Positions 17,947 to 26,541 of a DNA stretch of 64,000 bases are shown one piece after another. Source of the DNA: JASSUD01 sp031963045 (GTDB lineage Bacteria > Pseudomonadota > Gammaproteobacteria > Burkholderiales > Burkholderiaceae); NCBI GenBank assembly GCA_031963045.1, contig JASSUK010000014.1, positions 1 to 64,000 of the forward strand. The letters are read 5' to 3'. Position 1 is the first letter of the stretch, and each line of letters begins with the position of its first letter. The translations under genes and the position numbers were made by a program. The notes under the pieces are model-generated. The model was not told the origin of the DNA. It saw only the letters and a list, made by a program, of their open reading frames with translations, and searched no databases.

Positions 17947-19010
17947 ATTGCTTGTAACACCGCATTTCCCATGGCTTCAGTGCCTATTTTTTGGGTACCT
18001 GTTGTCCAGATATCTGCGGTGCGTAGGCCTTGTGCTAGGGTTTTTTGAACAGCTGCTTCAATACGTGCTGCAGCGTCTTCCAGTTTGAAAGAATAACGCA
18101 ACATCATGGCTGCCGATAAAATGGTAGCTAGCGGGTTAGCTATATCACGACCTGCGATATCTGGGGCAGAGCCATGCGCAGGCTCATAGAGTCCTTTTTG
18201 ATGTATGTCTAATGAGGCAGAGGGGAGCATTCCAATCGAGCCAGTGAGCATTGCGGCTTCATCTGAGAGGATATCTCCAAATAAATTGCCAGTTACGATG
18301 ACATCCAACTGTTGTGGCGCGCGAATAAGCTGCATCGCCGCATTATCAACATACATATGCGTAAGCTCAACATCTGGATACTCGCTGGCTACGGCACTTA
18401 CTATCTCTCGCCATAGAGCGGATGTTTCAAGCACATTTGCTTTATCTACACTAGTGAGCTTTTTCCTGCGCTTTCGCGCGGCTTGAAAGCCAATATGTGC
18501 AATGCGGCGTATTTCTGGCTCGCTATAGCGCATGGTGTCAAAGTGCTCACGCGTGCCGATAAACGGTCCATCTGCTGCAACGCGGCTCCCACGTGGTTCC
18601 CCAAAATAAATATCTCCATTAAGCTCGCGCACGATTAATAGATCGAGACCATTTACTATTTCCGGCTTGAGAGAGGAGGCAGCAGCGAGCTCTGGATAAA
18701 GAAAGGCAGGCCGTAAGTTCGCAAATAGAGAGAGCGCTTTACGTAAACCCAAAATAGCCTGCTCAGGGCGGAGTGCGCGGGGCAGCGTGTCGTATTTCCA
18801 GTCGCCCACCGCTCCAAATAAAATCGCATCGGCTGAGCGTGCAAGTGCAAGCGTAGCTGCAGGCAGGGGTTCGCCAAAGGCTTCATAGGCTGCGCCACCA
18901 ACGGGGGCCGTTTCAAAGGTAAGTCCTATATCCAGGGCTTTGAGTACTTTAATGGCTTGCGCCACGATCTCTGGGCCAATACCGTCCCCGGGTAGTATTG
19001 CTACATGCAT
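17943..19010 (-). CDS. leuB: 3-isopropylmalate dehydrogenase
   Basis: 355 residues, full length. It oxidises and decarboxylates 3-isopropylmalate with NAD in leucine synthesis. Family motifs: GDGIGPE near the start, VRELNGDIYFGEPRG, the KANVLE motif, NLFGDILSDEAAMLTGSIG and the nucleotide region EPAHGSAPDIAG. AGGA lies upstream of ATG 19010. The last residues and stop run into the family A repeat, so the C-terminus may differ slightly from relatives. leuC and leuD are not in the window to the right; a glycosyltransferase is there instead. Confidence 0.97.
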   Translation of the reverse strand: MHVAILPGDGIGPEIVAQAIKVLKALDIGLTFETAPVGGAAYEAFGEPLPAATLALARSADAILFGAVGDWKYDTLPRALRPEQAILGLRKALSLFANLRPAFLYPELAAASSLKPEIVNGLDLLIVRELNGDIYFGEPRGSRVAADGPFIGTREHFDTMRYSEPEIRRIAHIGFQAARKRRKKLTSVDKANVLETSALWREIVSAVASEYPDVELTHMYVDNAAMQLIRAPQQLDVIVTGNLFGDILSDEAAMLTGSIGMLPSASLDIHQKGLYEPAHGSAPDIAGRDIANPLATILSAAMMLRYSFKLEDAAARIEAAVQKTLAQGLRTADIWTTGTQKIGTEAMGNAVLQAM

Positions 19011-19081
19011 TTGAAATCCTGTTAGCTGGGTTGGAATATAAAGCGAGGCTGCGCGATCAGACTATTTGATTGGAGCGGCGC

Positions 19082-20167
19082 TCAAAAGAGGTTTAAACAA
19101 GCTTGATACAGTGCCGCCGTTTCAGAAACAAACTGGCGCTGGCTAAATTCAGCTTGTGCTTTTTGTCTTGCTTGCTCTGCCATTTTAGGCAAGTGCGCGG
19201 AGGTAAGAATATGCTCTACACAATGTTTTAATTGCGAAACGTTGTGCGCAGGCACGATCCAGCCATCTGTGTTATCGGTAATGTTCTCAGGTAAGCCACC
19301 GACATTGGAGGCAATGACAGGCAGCCCCATCGCCATCATCTCTCGACAGGCAAACGATAAGCCTTCTAATTTGGATAAGACAAAGCCTACATCACCTACT
19401 GCAATAATTTCTCGCACATCTTCCAATAGGCCAGAAAAAATGACCTGAGAAGTCATCTGCAATTGCGTAATCTGTTCGATAAGTGTCGAGTGTGGCTGAG
19501 CGCCTGCTAGGATAATTTTGCAACGTGCTTTAAGTGCTGCCGGTAATTGGGCTATGGCTTCTACCAGCATTATCCAGTTTTTTATGGGGTCGGTTCCTGC
19601 CACAGAGGTAAAAACAAGATCGTTATCGGTGAACCCGTATTTAGCGCGCAGCTGAGATTTTTGTTCTGGCGTAATGGGTTGATAGAAATCTGTATCTATG
19701 CCGTTGCGGATGACTTTAACCATCGTTTGTTGAGCAAGAGTACAAGGCAATTGCTCGCAGGTATATTTGCTGACTGCAACAACCGCATCGCTTAGGTAAC
19801 GCAACCGTAAGGCGCTTTTCCATCCAACAGGCAGGGTGTTATGTCGGGTGTATACCCACTTTGGTTTGTGATCCAGCCAGGGAGACAGCGCTTTGGTTAT
19901 AAGGTGATCTCGCGCTGTATTACTGTGGATGATATCGGGCCGTTGCTGATTTACCCAACGTTTGAATGCTACCAGCGTGCGCCAGTTTGGTTTAGCAGTA
20001 ATAGCAAAAGTGGGAAATTTTGACGAGAGTCTTTGATGAATGCGACTTTCTTCCGGCACGGCAATAGCAATGTCGTGCTCGGAGGCGAGTGCCTCGGCTA
20101 GCGCCAGGATGTAGGTGTCACCGCCCCCGCCATGGCCTGCCTTGAAATGAGTGTACAAAATGCGCAT
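19082..20167 (-). CDS. Glycosyltransferase family 4 (GT-B fold)
   Basis: 361 residues. N-terminal acceptor domain with a GHGGGGDTYILALAEAL glycine-rich loop. The donor domain contains VIRNGIDTDFYQP, SGLLEDVREIIAVGDVGFVL and the GT4 E-x7-E motif region EGLSFACREMMAMGLPVIAS. It probably transfers a sugar during lipopolysaccharide or capsule synthesis at the inner membrane's cytoplasmic face. The donor and acceptor cannot be told. It lies upstream of leuB on the same strand, with 71 bases between. Confidence 0.88.
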   Translation of the reverse strand: MRILYTHFKAGHGGGGDTYILALAEALASEHDIAIAVPEESRIHQRLSSKFPTFAITAKPNWRTLVAFKRWVNQQRPDIIHSNTARDHLITKALSPWLDHKPKWVYTRHNTLPVGWKSALRLRYLSDAVVAVSKYTCEQLPCTLAQQTMVKVIRNGIDTDFYQPITPEQKSQLRAKYGFTDNDLVFTSVAGTDPIKNWIMLVEAIAQLPAALKARCKIILAGAQPHSTLIEQITQLQMTSQVIFSGLLEDVREIIAVGDVGFVLSKLEGLSFACREMMAMGLPVIASNVGGLPENITDNTDGWIVPAHNVSQLKHCVEHILTSAHLPKMAEQARQKAQAEFSQRQFVSETAALYQACLNLF

Positions 20168-20419
20168 CCGACGTATCCTAGCGTAATGCCCACATCCAGT
20201 AAAGTCCAGAATGCTCGGCGCTAACCTATCGAAGATGGGGGGATTTTAAAAAGTTTTTTAAGAGGTGGATTGGCTTGAAAGTCAGAATAATCAAAGTGAA
20301 GCAAATGGTATGGGCGGGATAATGACAGGATGGGGGTGGGTTTCTTTTTGAAAACGCGTTGTATCTTTCAATACCCACCCATATTTATAAAAACACACCC
20401 ACTTTTTGAGGAGAGTTTT

Positions 20420-20974
20420 TTGGCTTCAACCGATTCAGGGCGCTATACTTCATTGGCTATTTTTTTGCATTGGGCTATTGCCATACTACTATTTTGGGGG
20501 TTTACTCTGGGCTGGGTTATGGAGGGGGTTCCCAAGGGCTCGCCAGACAAAATAATCTATGTGAACTGGCATAAATGGACTGGAGTCACGATTGGATTTT
20601 TGGTGTGTGTGCGTATTGCATGGCGACTTACCCACCGGCCTCCTGCACTTCCCAGCACCGTGGCAAATTGGCAACGTTATGCTTCACAGATAGTGCATGC
20701 TGTGCTGTATTTTTTAATGATAGCGATTCCTTTAACGGGCTATTTTTACAGCTCTGCAGCGGGTAAGCCCGTTGTTTATTTAGGGCTGATACCTTTGCCT
20801 CCGATTATTGAGCCTAATCTGATGCTTAAACCGTTTTTTAAAACGGCGCACGTTACATTAAATTATATGTTGCTAGGTGCGGTGGCCCTCCATCTGTTAG
20901 CTGCACTTAAGCATTATGTGATAGACCGCGATACCGTACTTGCGCGTATGCTGCCTTTTCTAAAAAAACGATAG
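20420..20974 (+). CDS. Cytochrome b561 family di-heme membrane protein
   Basis: I start at TTG 20420 because GAGGAGAG lies just upstream; the frame is open back to 20330 but that extension is unlike the family. 184 residues with four hydrophobic helices. Likely heme-ligand His residues are in FLHWAIAIL, WHKWTG, IVHAVLYF and the last helix (AHVTLNYMLLGAVALHLLAA). The family passes electrons from quinol in the inner membrane. A YceI-family gene follows on the same strand, a common pairing. Confidence 0.9.
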   Translation: MASTDSGRYTSLAIFLHWAIAILLFWGFTLGWVMEGVPKGSPDKIIYVNWHKWTGVTIGFLVCVRIAWRLTHRPPALPSTVANWQRYASQIVHAVLYFLMIAIPLTGYFYSSAAGKPVVYLGLIPLPPIIEPNLMLKPFFKTAHVTLNYMLLGAVALHLLAALKHYVIDRDTVLARMLPFLKKR

Positions 20975-21146
20975 TCCAAAAATTGTAGGGATGCTCCTCA
21001 TTGCTCCAAGGAACTGATCTTTGACGCAATGGAGGGCATCCTCTAGTTTTGGGCCCTCTGCCTTTAATTTTCCTCTAAAACGCTCTCAATTTTGATCATA
21101 TTGGGCGCCTATTGGGGAACTGTGAACAGGCTCTGAGAGAGTAGAA

Positions 21147-21836
21147 ATGTTTTCCCCCATAAATTACGCACCTTCTTGGAGGCGAGCGAAGTATTACTGT
21201 AGGGTTGGACTGCTGGCCATCTTTGGATATATACCCATACAGGCTGGGGCTGAGCCTATTGATCCAAAAAATAGCACGTTAACGGCTACCATCTGGCAAA
21301 TGCATCTACCGATGACCGGTCGATTTAAAAGAATTTCAGGGGATATTCGCTTTGATGCAGCGGACCTTAAAACATTTAAGGCCCATATTGAAGTGGATAT
21401 GCGTAGCCTAGATATGGGTAATACGCAGTTGAATCAAGAAATACAAGACGGCTATTGGTTTGATACTGCACGCTCCGCTAAAGCATTTTTTGTTGCTTCT
21501 TTTGCGCAAGCATTGCCGCATACATTAAATCGCTATCAAGTGCACGGTGTATTGCTTATGGGCAATAAAACGGTTCCTGTCATAGCAGATATGCAAGTGC
21601 ACCAAAAAGAAGAACAGCAGATTTTAGAAGGGAGTTTGCCCATTAAACGGCTTATTTTTAGTGAAGGGCGGCGTGAGTGGCAGGATATGTCTATGATTGG
21701 GGAGACCATAGAGCTTAAATTTTATTGGGTGATTGCTAAAAAACAGGCAGTATTAGAAGTCTCACCCATTACCGATTCGCATTCGGTTTCTTCTATAAGC
21801 TCTAAAAATATCAAACGTTTTTCTTCTACAAATTAA
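21147..21836 (+). CDS. YceI-family periplasmic lipid-binding protein
   Basis: 229 residues with an N-terminal hydrophobic segment (GLLAIFGYIPIQAGAEP) that looks like a signal peptide cut after AGA. The rest matches the YceI lipocalin-like fold: GRFKRISGDIRFDAADL, then MRSLDMGNTQLNQEI, DGYWFDTARSAKAFF and a final GETIELKFYW strand. The family binds isoprenoids in the periplasm and often sits with cytochrome b561, as here. An imperfect inverted repeat (GGGATGCTCCTCATTG against CAATGGAGGGCATCC) lies in the 172-base gap before it. Confidence 0.88.
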   Translation: MFSPINYAPSWRRAKYYCRVGLLAIFGYIPIQAGAEPIDPKNSTLTATIWQMHLPMTGRFKRISGDIRFDAADLKTFKAHIEVDMRSLDMGNTQLNQEIQDGYWFDTARSAKAFFVASFAQALPHTLNRYQVHGVLLMGNKTVPVIADMQVHQKEEQQILEGSLPIKRLIFSEGRREWQDMSMIGETIELKFYWVIAKKQAVLEVSPITDSHSVSSISSKNIKRFSSTN

Positions 21837-21858
21837 CTGATGTTACGCGTGTTGTAAT

Positions 21859-22767
21859 TCATTTTTCCGAGGTTTGCAAAATAGGTTGGCGTGCAAGCTC
21901 AATGAATGCTTGTAGATAATCAATATTTCTATCCGTCTCACGCACTCCTAAAAAAATCTGTTTAGCAATGCCATGAGGCCCCAGGCGAACGGGGGCGATA
22001 TCTACTTTGCTCGCATATTCTTTTACTAGCCAGCGCGGCAAAGCAGCTACACCACGACCGCTTGCTACCATCTGTAGCATGATGTCTGTTGTTTCAATGA
22101 TTTTGCGCTGTTTGGGCACAATGCCAGCAGGCATCAAGAGTTGGTTGTAAATATCGAGCCGATCAATAGCAACGGGGTAGGTAATCAAAATCTCATTGGC
22201 AAGCTCCTCAGGCTTTACATACGCAGCTGTTGCTAATGGATGCTTGCGTGCCACTACTAGCACTTGCTCATAGTCAAATACCGCTTCGAAATATAGGCCA
22301 GGTTTATCTAAAGGATCTGGCGTTACGAGCAAATCGATCTCAAAGCCAAATAATGCGCCCATCCCTCCAAACTGAAACTTCTGTTTGACGTCGACGTCCA
22401 CATCGGGCCAACTTGCCAAATAAGGCGACACAATTTTAAGCAGCCATTGATAACAAGGGTGGCATTCCATGCCGATACGCAATGTGCCTCGCTCGCCTTG
22501 TCCATACTGCCTTATGCGTTCTTCTGCATGCTCCAGTTGCGGTAATAACCGATTAGCTACGGCCAGCAGATGTTCGCCAGCCTGGGTTAACCTGAGTGTG
22601 CGGCCTTCGCGGCGCCATATGTCTGTGCCGAGCTGTTGTTCTAGCTTTTTGATGGTATGGCTTAATGCGGATTGCGTTAGGCATAGTGTACTGGCCGCTG
22701 CAGTTAGGGTGCCTTGTTGCGCTATTTCTCTGACAATGGCTAGATGGATTCTTTCTAGCATACGCAT
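21859..22767 (-). CDS. metR: LysR-type regulator MetR
   Basis: 302 residues. N-terminal winged helix-turn-helix (TLTAAASTLCLTQSALSHTI, res 19-38) and a C-terminal effector-binding domain with RIGMECHPCYQWL. It is divergent from metE and shares its promoter region, the classic metR-metE arrangement. MetR uses homocysteine as co-activator to switch on metE. A dyad in the 117-base gap fits its site. The start at 22767 matches the family. Confidence 0.94.
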   Translation of the reverse strand: MRMLERIHLAIVREIAQQGTLTAAASTLCLTQSALSHTIKKLEQQLGTDIWRREGRTLRLTQAGEHLLAVANRLLPQLEHAEERIRQYGQGERGTLRIGMECHPCYQWLLKIVSPYLASWPDVDVDVKQKFQFGGMGALFGFEIDLLVTPDPLDKPGLYFEAVFDYEQVLVVARKHPLATAAYVKPEELANEILITYPVAIDRLDIYNQLLMPAGIVPKQRKIIETTDIMLQMVASGRGVAALPRWLVKEYASKVDIAPVRLGPHGIAKQIFLGVRETDRNIDYLQAFIELARQPILQTSEK

Positions 22768-22798
22768 TCCCTATTGATGAATAAAACTAATTAATTGC

Positions 22799-22821
22799 TG
22801 AAATAATATCATTATATTTCA
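22799..22821. promoter_or_regulatory. Probable MetR operator in the metR-metE gap
   Basis: TGAAAT and ATTTCA form a 6-bp dyad around an 11-base AT-rich centre, in the size range of LysR-type sites; MetR sites contain TGAA and TTCA half-sites. It lies 31 bases from metR and 64 bases from metE, suitable to control both. Confidence 0.65.
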
Positions 22822-22884
22822 TGAGTCAATCCGCCTACCATGCTTCATTCGTTTATATACATTTGAACTGGGTGAGGGTAGGGC

Positions 22885-25167
22885 ATGGTTACGACACATA
22901 ATTTAGGTTTCCCGCGCATAGGCGCTAAACGCGAGTTGAAGCTCGCACTAGAAGCGTACTGGAAGGGGCAATCTTCAAGAGATGCATTAAAAGCATTGGG
23001 CGCGCAACTGCGCCAGCAGCATTGGGAAAATCAGCAAGCGCTGGACTTTGCGCCTGTAGGGGATTTTTCTTTCTACGATCAAGTGCTCGATATGAGCTTC
23101 ACATTAGGTAATTTGCCTGCGCGTGTAAAAAGCTTTAGAGGGGATGCGCTGGATAATTACTTTCGCGTAGCGCGTGGGCGCTCAGTCAATCATGGTGACG
23201 ATTGCTGCCATGGAGTGCAAGCTGGTGAAATGACCAAATGGTTTGATACTAACTACCACTACATCGTGCCAGAATTTAGCGCCTCCACCGAGTTTTCACT
23301 CGATGCTTCGCGTTTACTTGAACAATGGGCGCAGTCACAAAGCCTAGGTGTGAAGGCTAAACCCGTAATTATTGGCCCCGTGACGTATCTATGGCTGGGT
23401 AAAGCGAAAGATGACACAGATAAATTGGCGCTTTTGCCACGCCTATTGCCTGCCTATCTGGAGCTCTTCAATCAACTCGCAGAGCAAGGTGTGGAGTGGG
23501 TACAGATCGATGAACCTGCGCTAGTCACTGAGCTAAGTAGCGAGTGGCAACAAGCTTTTGACACGGCCTATAAAGCGTTAAATACCGGCAAGGTCAAACT
23601 ATTACTCACGACCTATTTTGGCCAATTGCTAGAAAACCTAACACTTGCATGCCAGTTACCCGTGCAAGGCCTCCATATCGATGCCGTCCATGCACAAGCT
23701 GAAATAAACCAACTTGTAGCGCAATTACCCGCCGACAAAATATTGTCTTTAGGCGTAATTAATGGCCGTAATATTTGGAAGACCGATTTAACTGCGGCGC
23801 TTGAATGGTTAGAGCCAGTCCATGAAAAATTGGCTGAGCGTCTATGGCTTGCACCCTCTTGTTCGCTGCTACACGTGCCGGTTGATTTAAATAGTGAACA
23901 AAAGCTAGATAGCGAAATCCGCTCATGGCTAGCCTTTGCTTTGCAAAAACTCGATGAACTAAATGTATTAGCTACAGCACTTAATAAAGGACGTGATGCA
24001 GTAAAAGTTGAACTAGCCGCCAATGAAGCCGCTATTGCTGCTCGTCGCACATCACCACGAGTACACAATCCTGCTGTTAAAGAAGCAGTGGCTAAAATAG
24101 ATGCGGGATTAGGCCGTCGCCAAAGCCCTTACTCTGAGCGTGCAGCTAAACAAGCTGGGCTGTTAAATTTACCTGCTTATCCCACCACCACTATTGGGTC
24201 GTTCCCACAAACTGCTGAGATTCGCCAAGCACGTAGCTTGTTTAAAAGTGGCAAGCTAAACGAGGTGGATTACCATGCAGAAATGCAAGCTGAAATTACC
24301 CGCAGTGTACGTGAGCAGGAAGCTTTGGGGCTGGATGTCTTAGTGCACGGGGAAGCTGAGCGCAACGATATGGTCGAGTACTTTGGCGAGCAGCTCGATG
24401 GTTATGCATTTAGCCAATTTGGCTGGGTGCAGTCTTACGGTTCGCGTTGCGTGAAGCCACCTATCTTATTTGGTGACATTAGCCGTCCAAAAGCCATGAC
24501 AGTCCATTGGATTGAATATGCGCAATCGCTCACCGACAAACCTATGAAAGGCATGTTGACAGGCCCTGTCACCATTCTTAACTGGTCTTTTGTACGAGAT
24601 GATCAACCGCGCTCCGTATCGTGCTACCAGCTTGCACTAGCCATCCGTCAAGAAGTATTGGATTTGGAGAGGGCGGGTATACGCGTGATTCAGATCGATG
24701 AAGCGGCATTACGTGAAGGTTTGCCCTTACGCAAAGCACAATGGCAAACCTATCTAAACTGGGCGGTAGAGTCTTTCCGTATTGCTGCGAATGGGGTGGC
24801 AGATGAAACACAAATCCATACCCATATGTGCTACTCAGAGTTCAATGACATCATCGCCTCGATCGCAGATATGGATGCCGATGTGATTACTATTGAAACA
24901 TCGCGTTCCGATATGGAATTACTAGATGTATTCGATCACTTCAATTACCCGAACGACATAGGCCCAGGCGTATACGATATTCATTCACCGAATATCCCCA
25001 CGCAAGAGCATATTGTGCAACTTATGCGCAAAGCAGCAGAGCGTATTCCTGCTGAGCGTTTATGGGTGAATCCAGACTGTGGCTTGAAGACACGTGCTTG
25101 GGAGGAAGTGATTCCTGCCTTACAAAACATGGTTGCCGCTGCACAGATATTGCGTGAAGCAGCTTAA
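22885..25167 (+). CDS. metE: Cobalamin-independent methionine synthase
   Basis: 760 residues, full length. It moves a methyl group from methyltetrahydropteroyl-triglutamate to homocysteine. N-terminus HNLGFPRIGAKRELK is typical. Zinc ligands in the C-terminal domain are H647 and C649 (HTHMCYSEF) and C732 (NPDCGLK); their spacing fits the E. coli enzyme. GAGGG lies near ATG 22885. Regulated by the divergent MetR. With metC and asd in the window, the last steps of methionine synthesis look retained. Confidence 0.98.
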   Translation: MVTTHNLGFPRIGAKRELKLALEAYWKGQSSRDALKALGAQLRQQHWENQQALDFAPVGDFSFYDQVLDMSFTLGNLPARVKSFRGDALDNYFRVARGRSVNHGDDCCHGVQAGEMTKWFDTNYHYIVPEFSASTEFSLDASRLLEQWAQSQSLGVKAKPVIIGPVTYLWLGKAKDDTDKLALLPRLLPAYLELFNQLAEQGVEWVQIDEPALVTELSSEWQQAFDTAYKALNTGKVKLLLTTYFGQLLENLTLACQLPVQGLHIDAVHAQAEINQLVAQLPADKILSLGVINGRNIWKTDLTAALEWLEPVHEKLAERLWLAPSCSLLHVPVDLNSEQKLDSEIRSWLAFALQKLDELNVLATALNKGRDAVKVELAANEAAIAARRTSPRVHNPAVKEAVAKIDAGLGRRQSPYSERAAKQAGLLNLPAYPTTTIGSFPQTAEIRQARSLFKSGKLNEVDYHAEMQAEITRSVREQEALGLDVLVHGEAERNDMVEYFGEQLDGYAFSQFGWVQSYGSRCVKPPILFGDISRPKAMTVHWIEYAQSLTDKPMKGMLTGPVTILNWSFVRDDQPRSVSCYQLALAIRQEVLDLERAGIRVIQIDEAALREGLPLRKAQWQTYLNWAVESFRIAANGVADETQIHTHMCYSEFNDIIASIADMDADVITIETSRSDMELLDVFDHFNYPNDIGPGVYDIHSPNIPTQEHIVQLMRKAAERIPAERLWVNPDCGLKTRAWEEVIPALQNMVAAAQILREAA

Positions 25168-25240
25168 TGCTCTCGTCAGTGCGGATAAAGCTTGTTTTGT
25201 AGGCATATAGCAAGCTTGGCTTAAAAAACGCACAAAAATA

Positions 25241-25300
25241 AAAAAACACCTCAAAAGTTGGACCTATGAAGGGGACAGCTCATTTTTGAGGTGTTTTTTT
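25241..25300 (+). terminator. Terminator downstream of metE
   Basis: AAAAAACACCTCAAAA (25241-25256) pairs with TTTTTGAGGTGTTTTTT (25283-25299). A T run follows the stem on each strand, so it could work in both directions. Confidence 0.75.
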
Positions 25301-25471
25301 ATGGTGGTTAGGAGCGTGATGCACAGAACAATATACTTATATATTTTTTGCGATATAGCATGGATATGCTGCCTAAATAGAGATACGAGCAAGTAAGAGC
25401 AGTATGGCTGCATTACGCTTTAGTAAGGGTAGGCCTATCAATTGGCAATATGGATCGGTATTGGATACTCA

Positions 25472-25515
25472 TAAAAAAAAACCGACAAAGTTAGCCACTG
25501 AGCTAACTTTGTCGG
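25472..25515 (-). terminator. Terminator downstream of secF
   Basis: A perfect 14-bp stem (CCGACAAAGTTAGC at 25482-25495, GCTAACTTTGTCGG at 25502-25515), followed on the minus strand by a run of T (complement of 25473-25481). It ends the yajC-secD-secF unit. Confidence 0.85.
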
Positions 25516-25553
25516 GGGTGTAGGGGGCAATATCGCCGGAGTTATCTAAGAAC

Positions 25554-26504
25554 CTACACCTGTGCTCCAGCATTAGGATCATTCAAATCGGTCTTCGGTT
25601 TAATCGGGCGGATTAAATCTTCTCTTCTAATTCCAAGCCACATAGCTAAAGAAGCCGCTACGAAAACCGAAGAATAGATGCCGAATAAAATGCCAATAGT
25701 GAGGGCGAGTGCAAAAAAGTGCAGGCTAGGGCCGCCCAATAGGAGCATCGCAAGCACCATCATTTGGGTACAGCCATGTGTGATGAGGGTGCGAGAGATG
25801 GTGCGAGTAATAGCGTGGTCAATAGTTTGGGCTACGTTCAATGCTTTTTGTTTACGAAAGGTTTCACGGATGCGATCGAAAATAACCACCGATTCATTCA
25901 CCGAATACCCCAATACCGCCAACACAGCAGCCAGTACGGACAAGGAAAATTCCCACTGAAAAAAAGCAAAGCAGCCTAGGATAATCACGATATCGTGCAA
26001 ATTGGCTATGAGGCCTGCAACGGCATACTTCCATTCAAAGCGTATAGATAAATAAACGCCAATTCCTAGTATTACGCATAACAAGGCAAAAAGACCGCCA
26101 GTCGCTAGCTCTTTGCCTACCTGAGGGCCTACAAATTCAATGCGTTGAAGATGCGCGCCAGGCTGCTGGGTACTGAGCGCTTGCATGATTTCTACACTTT
26201 GTTGTGCGGAGGTGCGCCCTTTTTGTAGTGGCAGACGAATGAGAATATCGCGTGAGGTGCCAAAGGTTTGTACCTGCGCGTGTTCATAGCCCAGCTTATG
26301 CAGCGTGTTTCGCACGGGCTCCAGCCGAACTGCTTCGGGGTATTGCACTTCAAGCACCGTGCCGCCTGTAAACTCAACAGAAAGGTGCAAGCCTTTGTGC
26401 ACTAGAAAAAAAATGGCAGCAAGAAAAGTGCATAGCGAGATCGCGTTAAATAACAGCGAGTACCGCATAAATGGAATATCTTTACGAATAGGGAAAAATT
26501 CCAT
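25554..26504 (-). CDS. secF: Protein translocase subunit SecF
   Basis: 316 residues, six membrane helices with one periplasmic loop. Family motifs: GLHLSVEFTGGTVLEVQYPE after helix 1, VLGYSVNESVVIFDRIRE and the final GIYSSVFVAASLAMWLG. It partners SecD in the proton-driven step of Sec export. ATG 26504 follows a TTGGAG ribosome binding site. It is 37 bases after secD. Confidence 0.97.
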   Translation of the reverse strand: MEFFPIRKDIPFMRYSLLFNAISLCTFLAAIFFLVHKGLHLSVEFTGGTVLEVQYPEAVRLEPVRNTLHKLGYEHAQVQTFGTSRDILIRLPLQKGRTSAQQSVEIMQALSTQQPGAHLQRIEFVGPQVGKELATGGLFALLCVILGIGVYLSIRFEWKYAVAGLIANLHDIVIILGCFAFFQWEFSLSVLAAVLAVLGYSVNESVVIFDRIRETFRKQKALNVAQTIDHAITRTISRTLITHGCTQMMVLAMLLLGGPSLHFFALALTIGILFGIYSSVFVAASLAMWLGIRREDLIRPIKPKTDLNDPNAGAQV

Positions 26505-26541
26505 TCAATGCTCCAAAAATAAAAAATGGGAGTTATAGGGT

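Larger units (their letters stand above)
25168..25553. other. Convergent metE-secF intergenic region
   Basis: No gene is seen. It holds two terminators, one after metE and one after secF (listed separately). The roughly 170 bases between them show no further structure I can support. Confidence 0.5.
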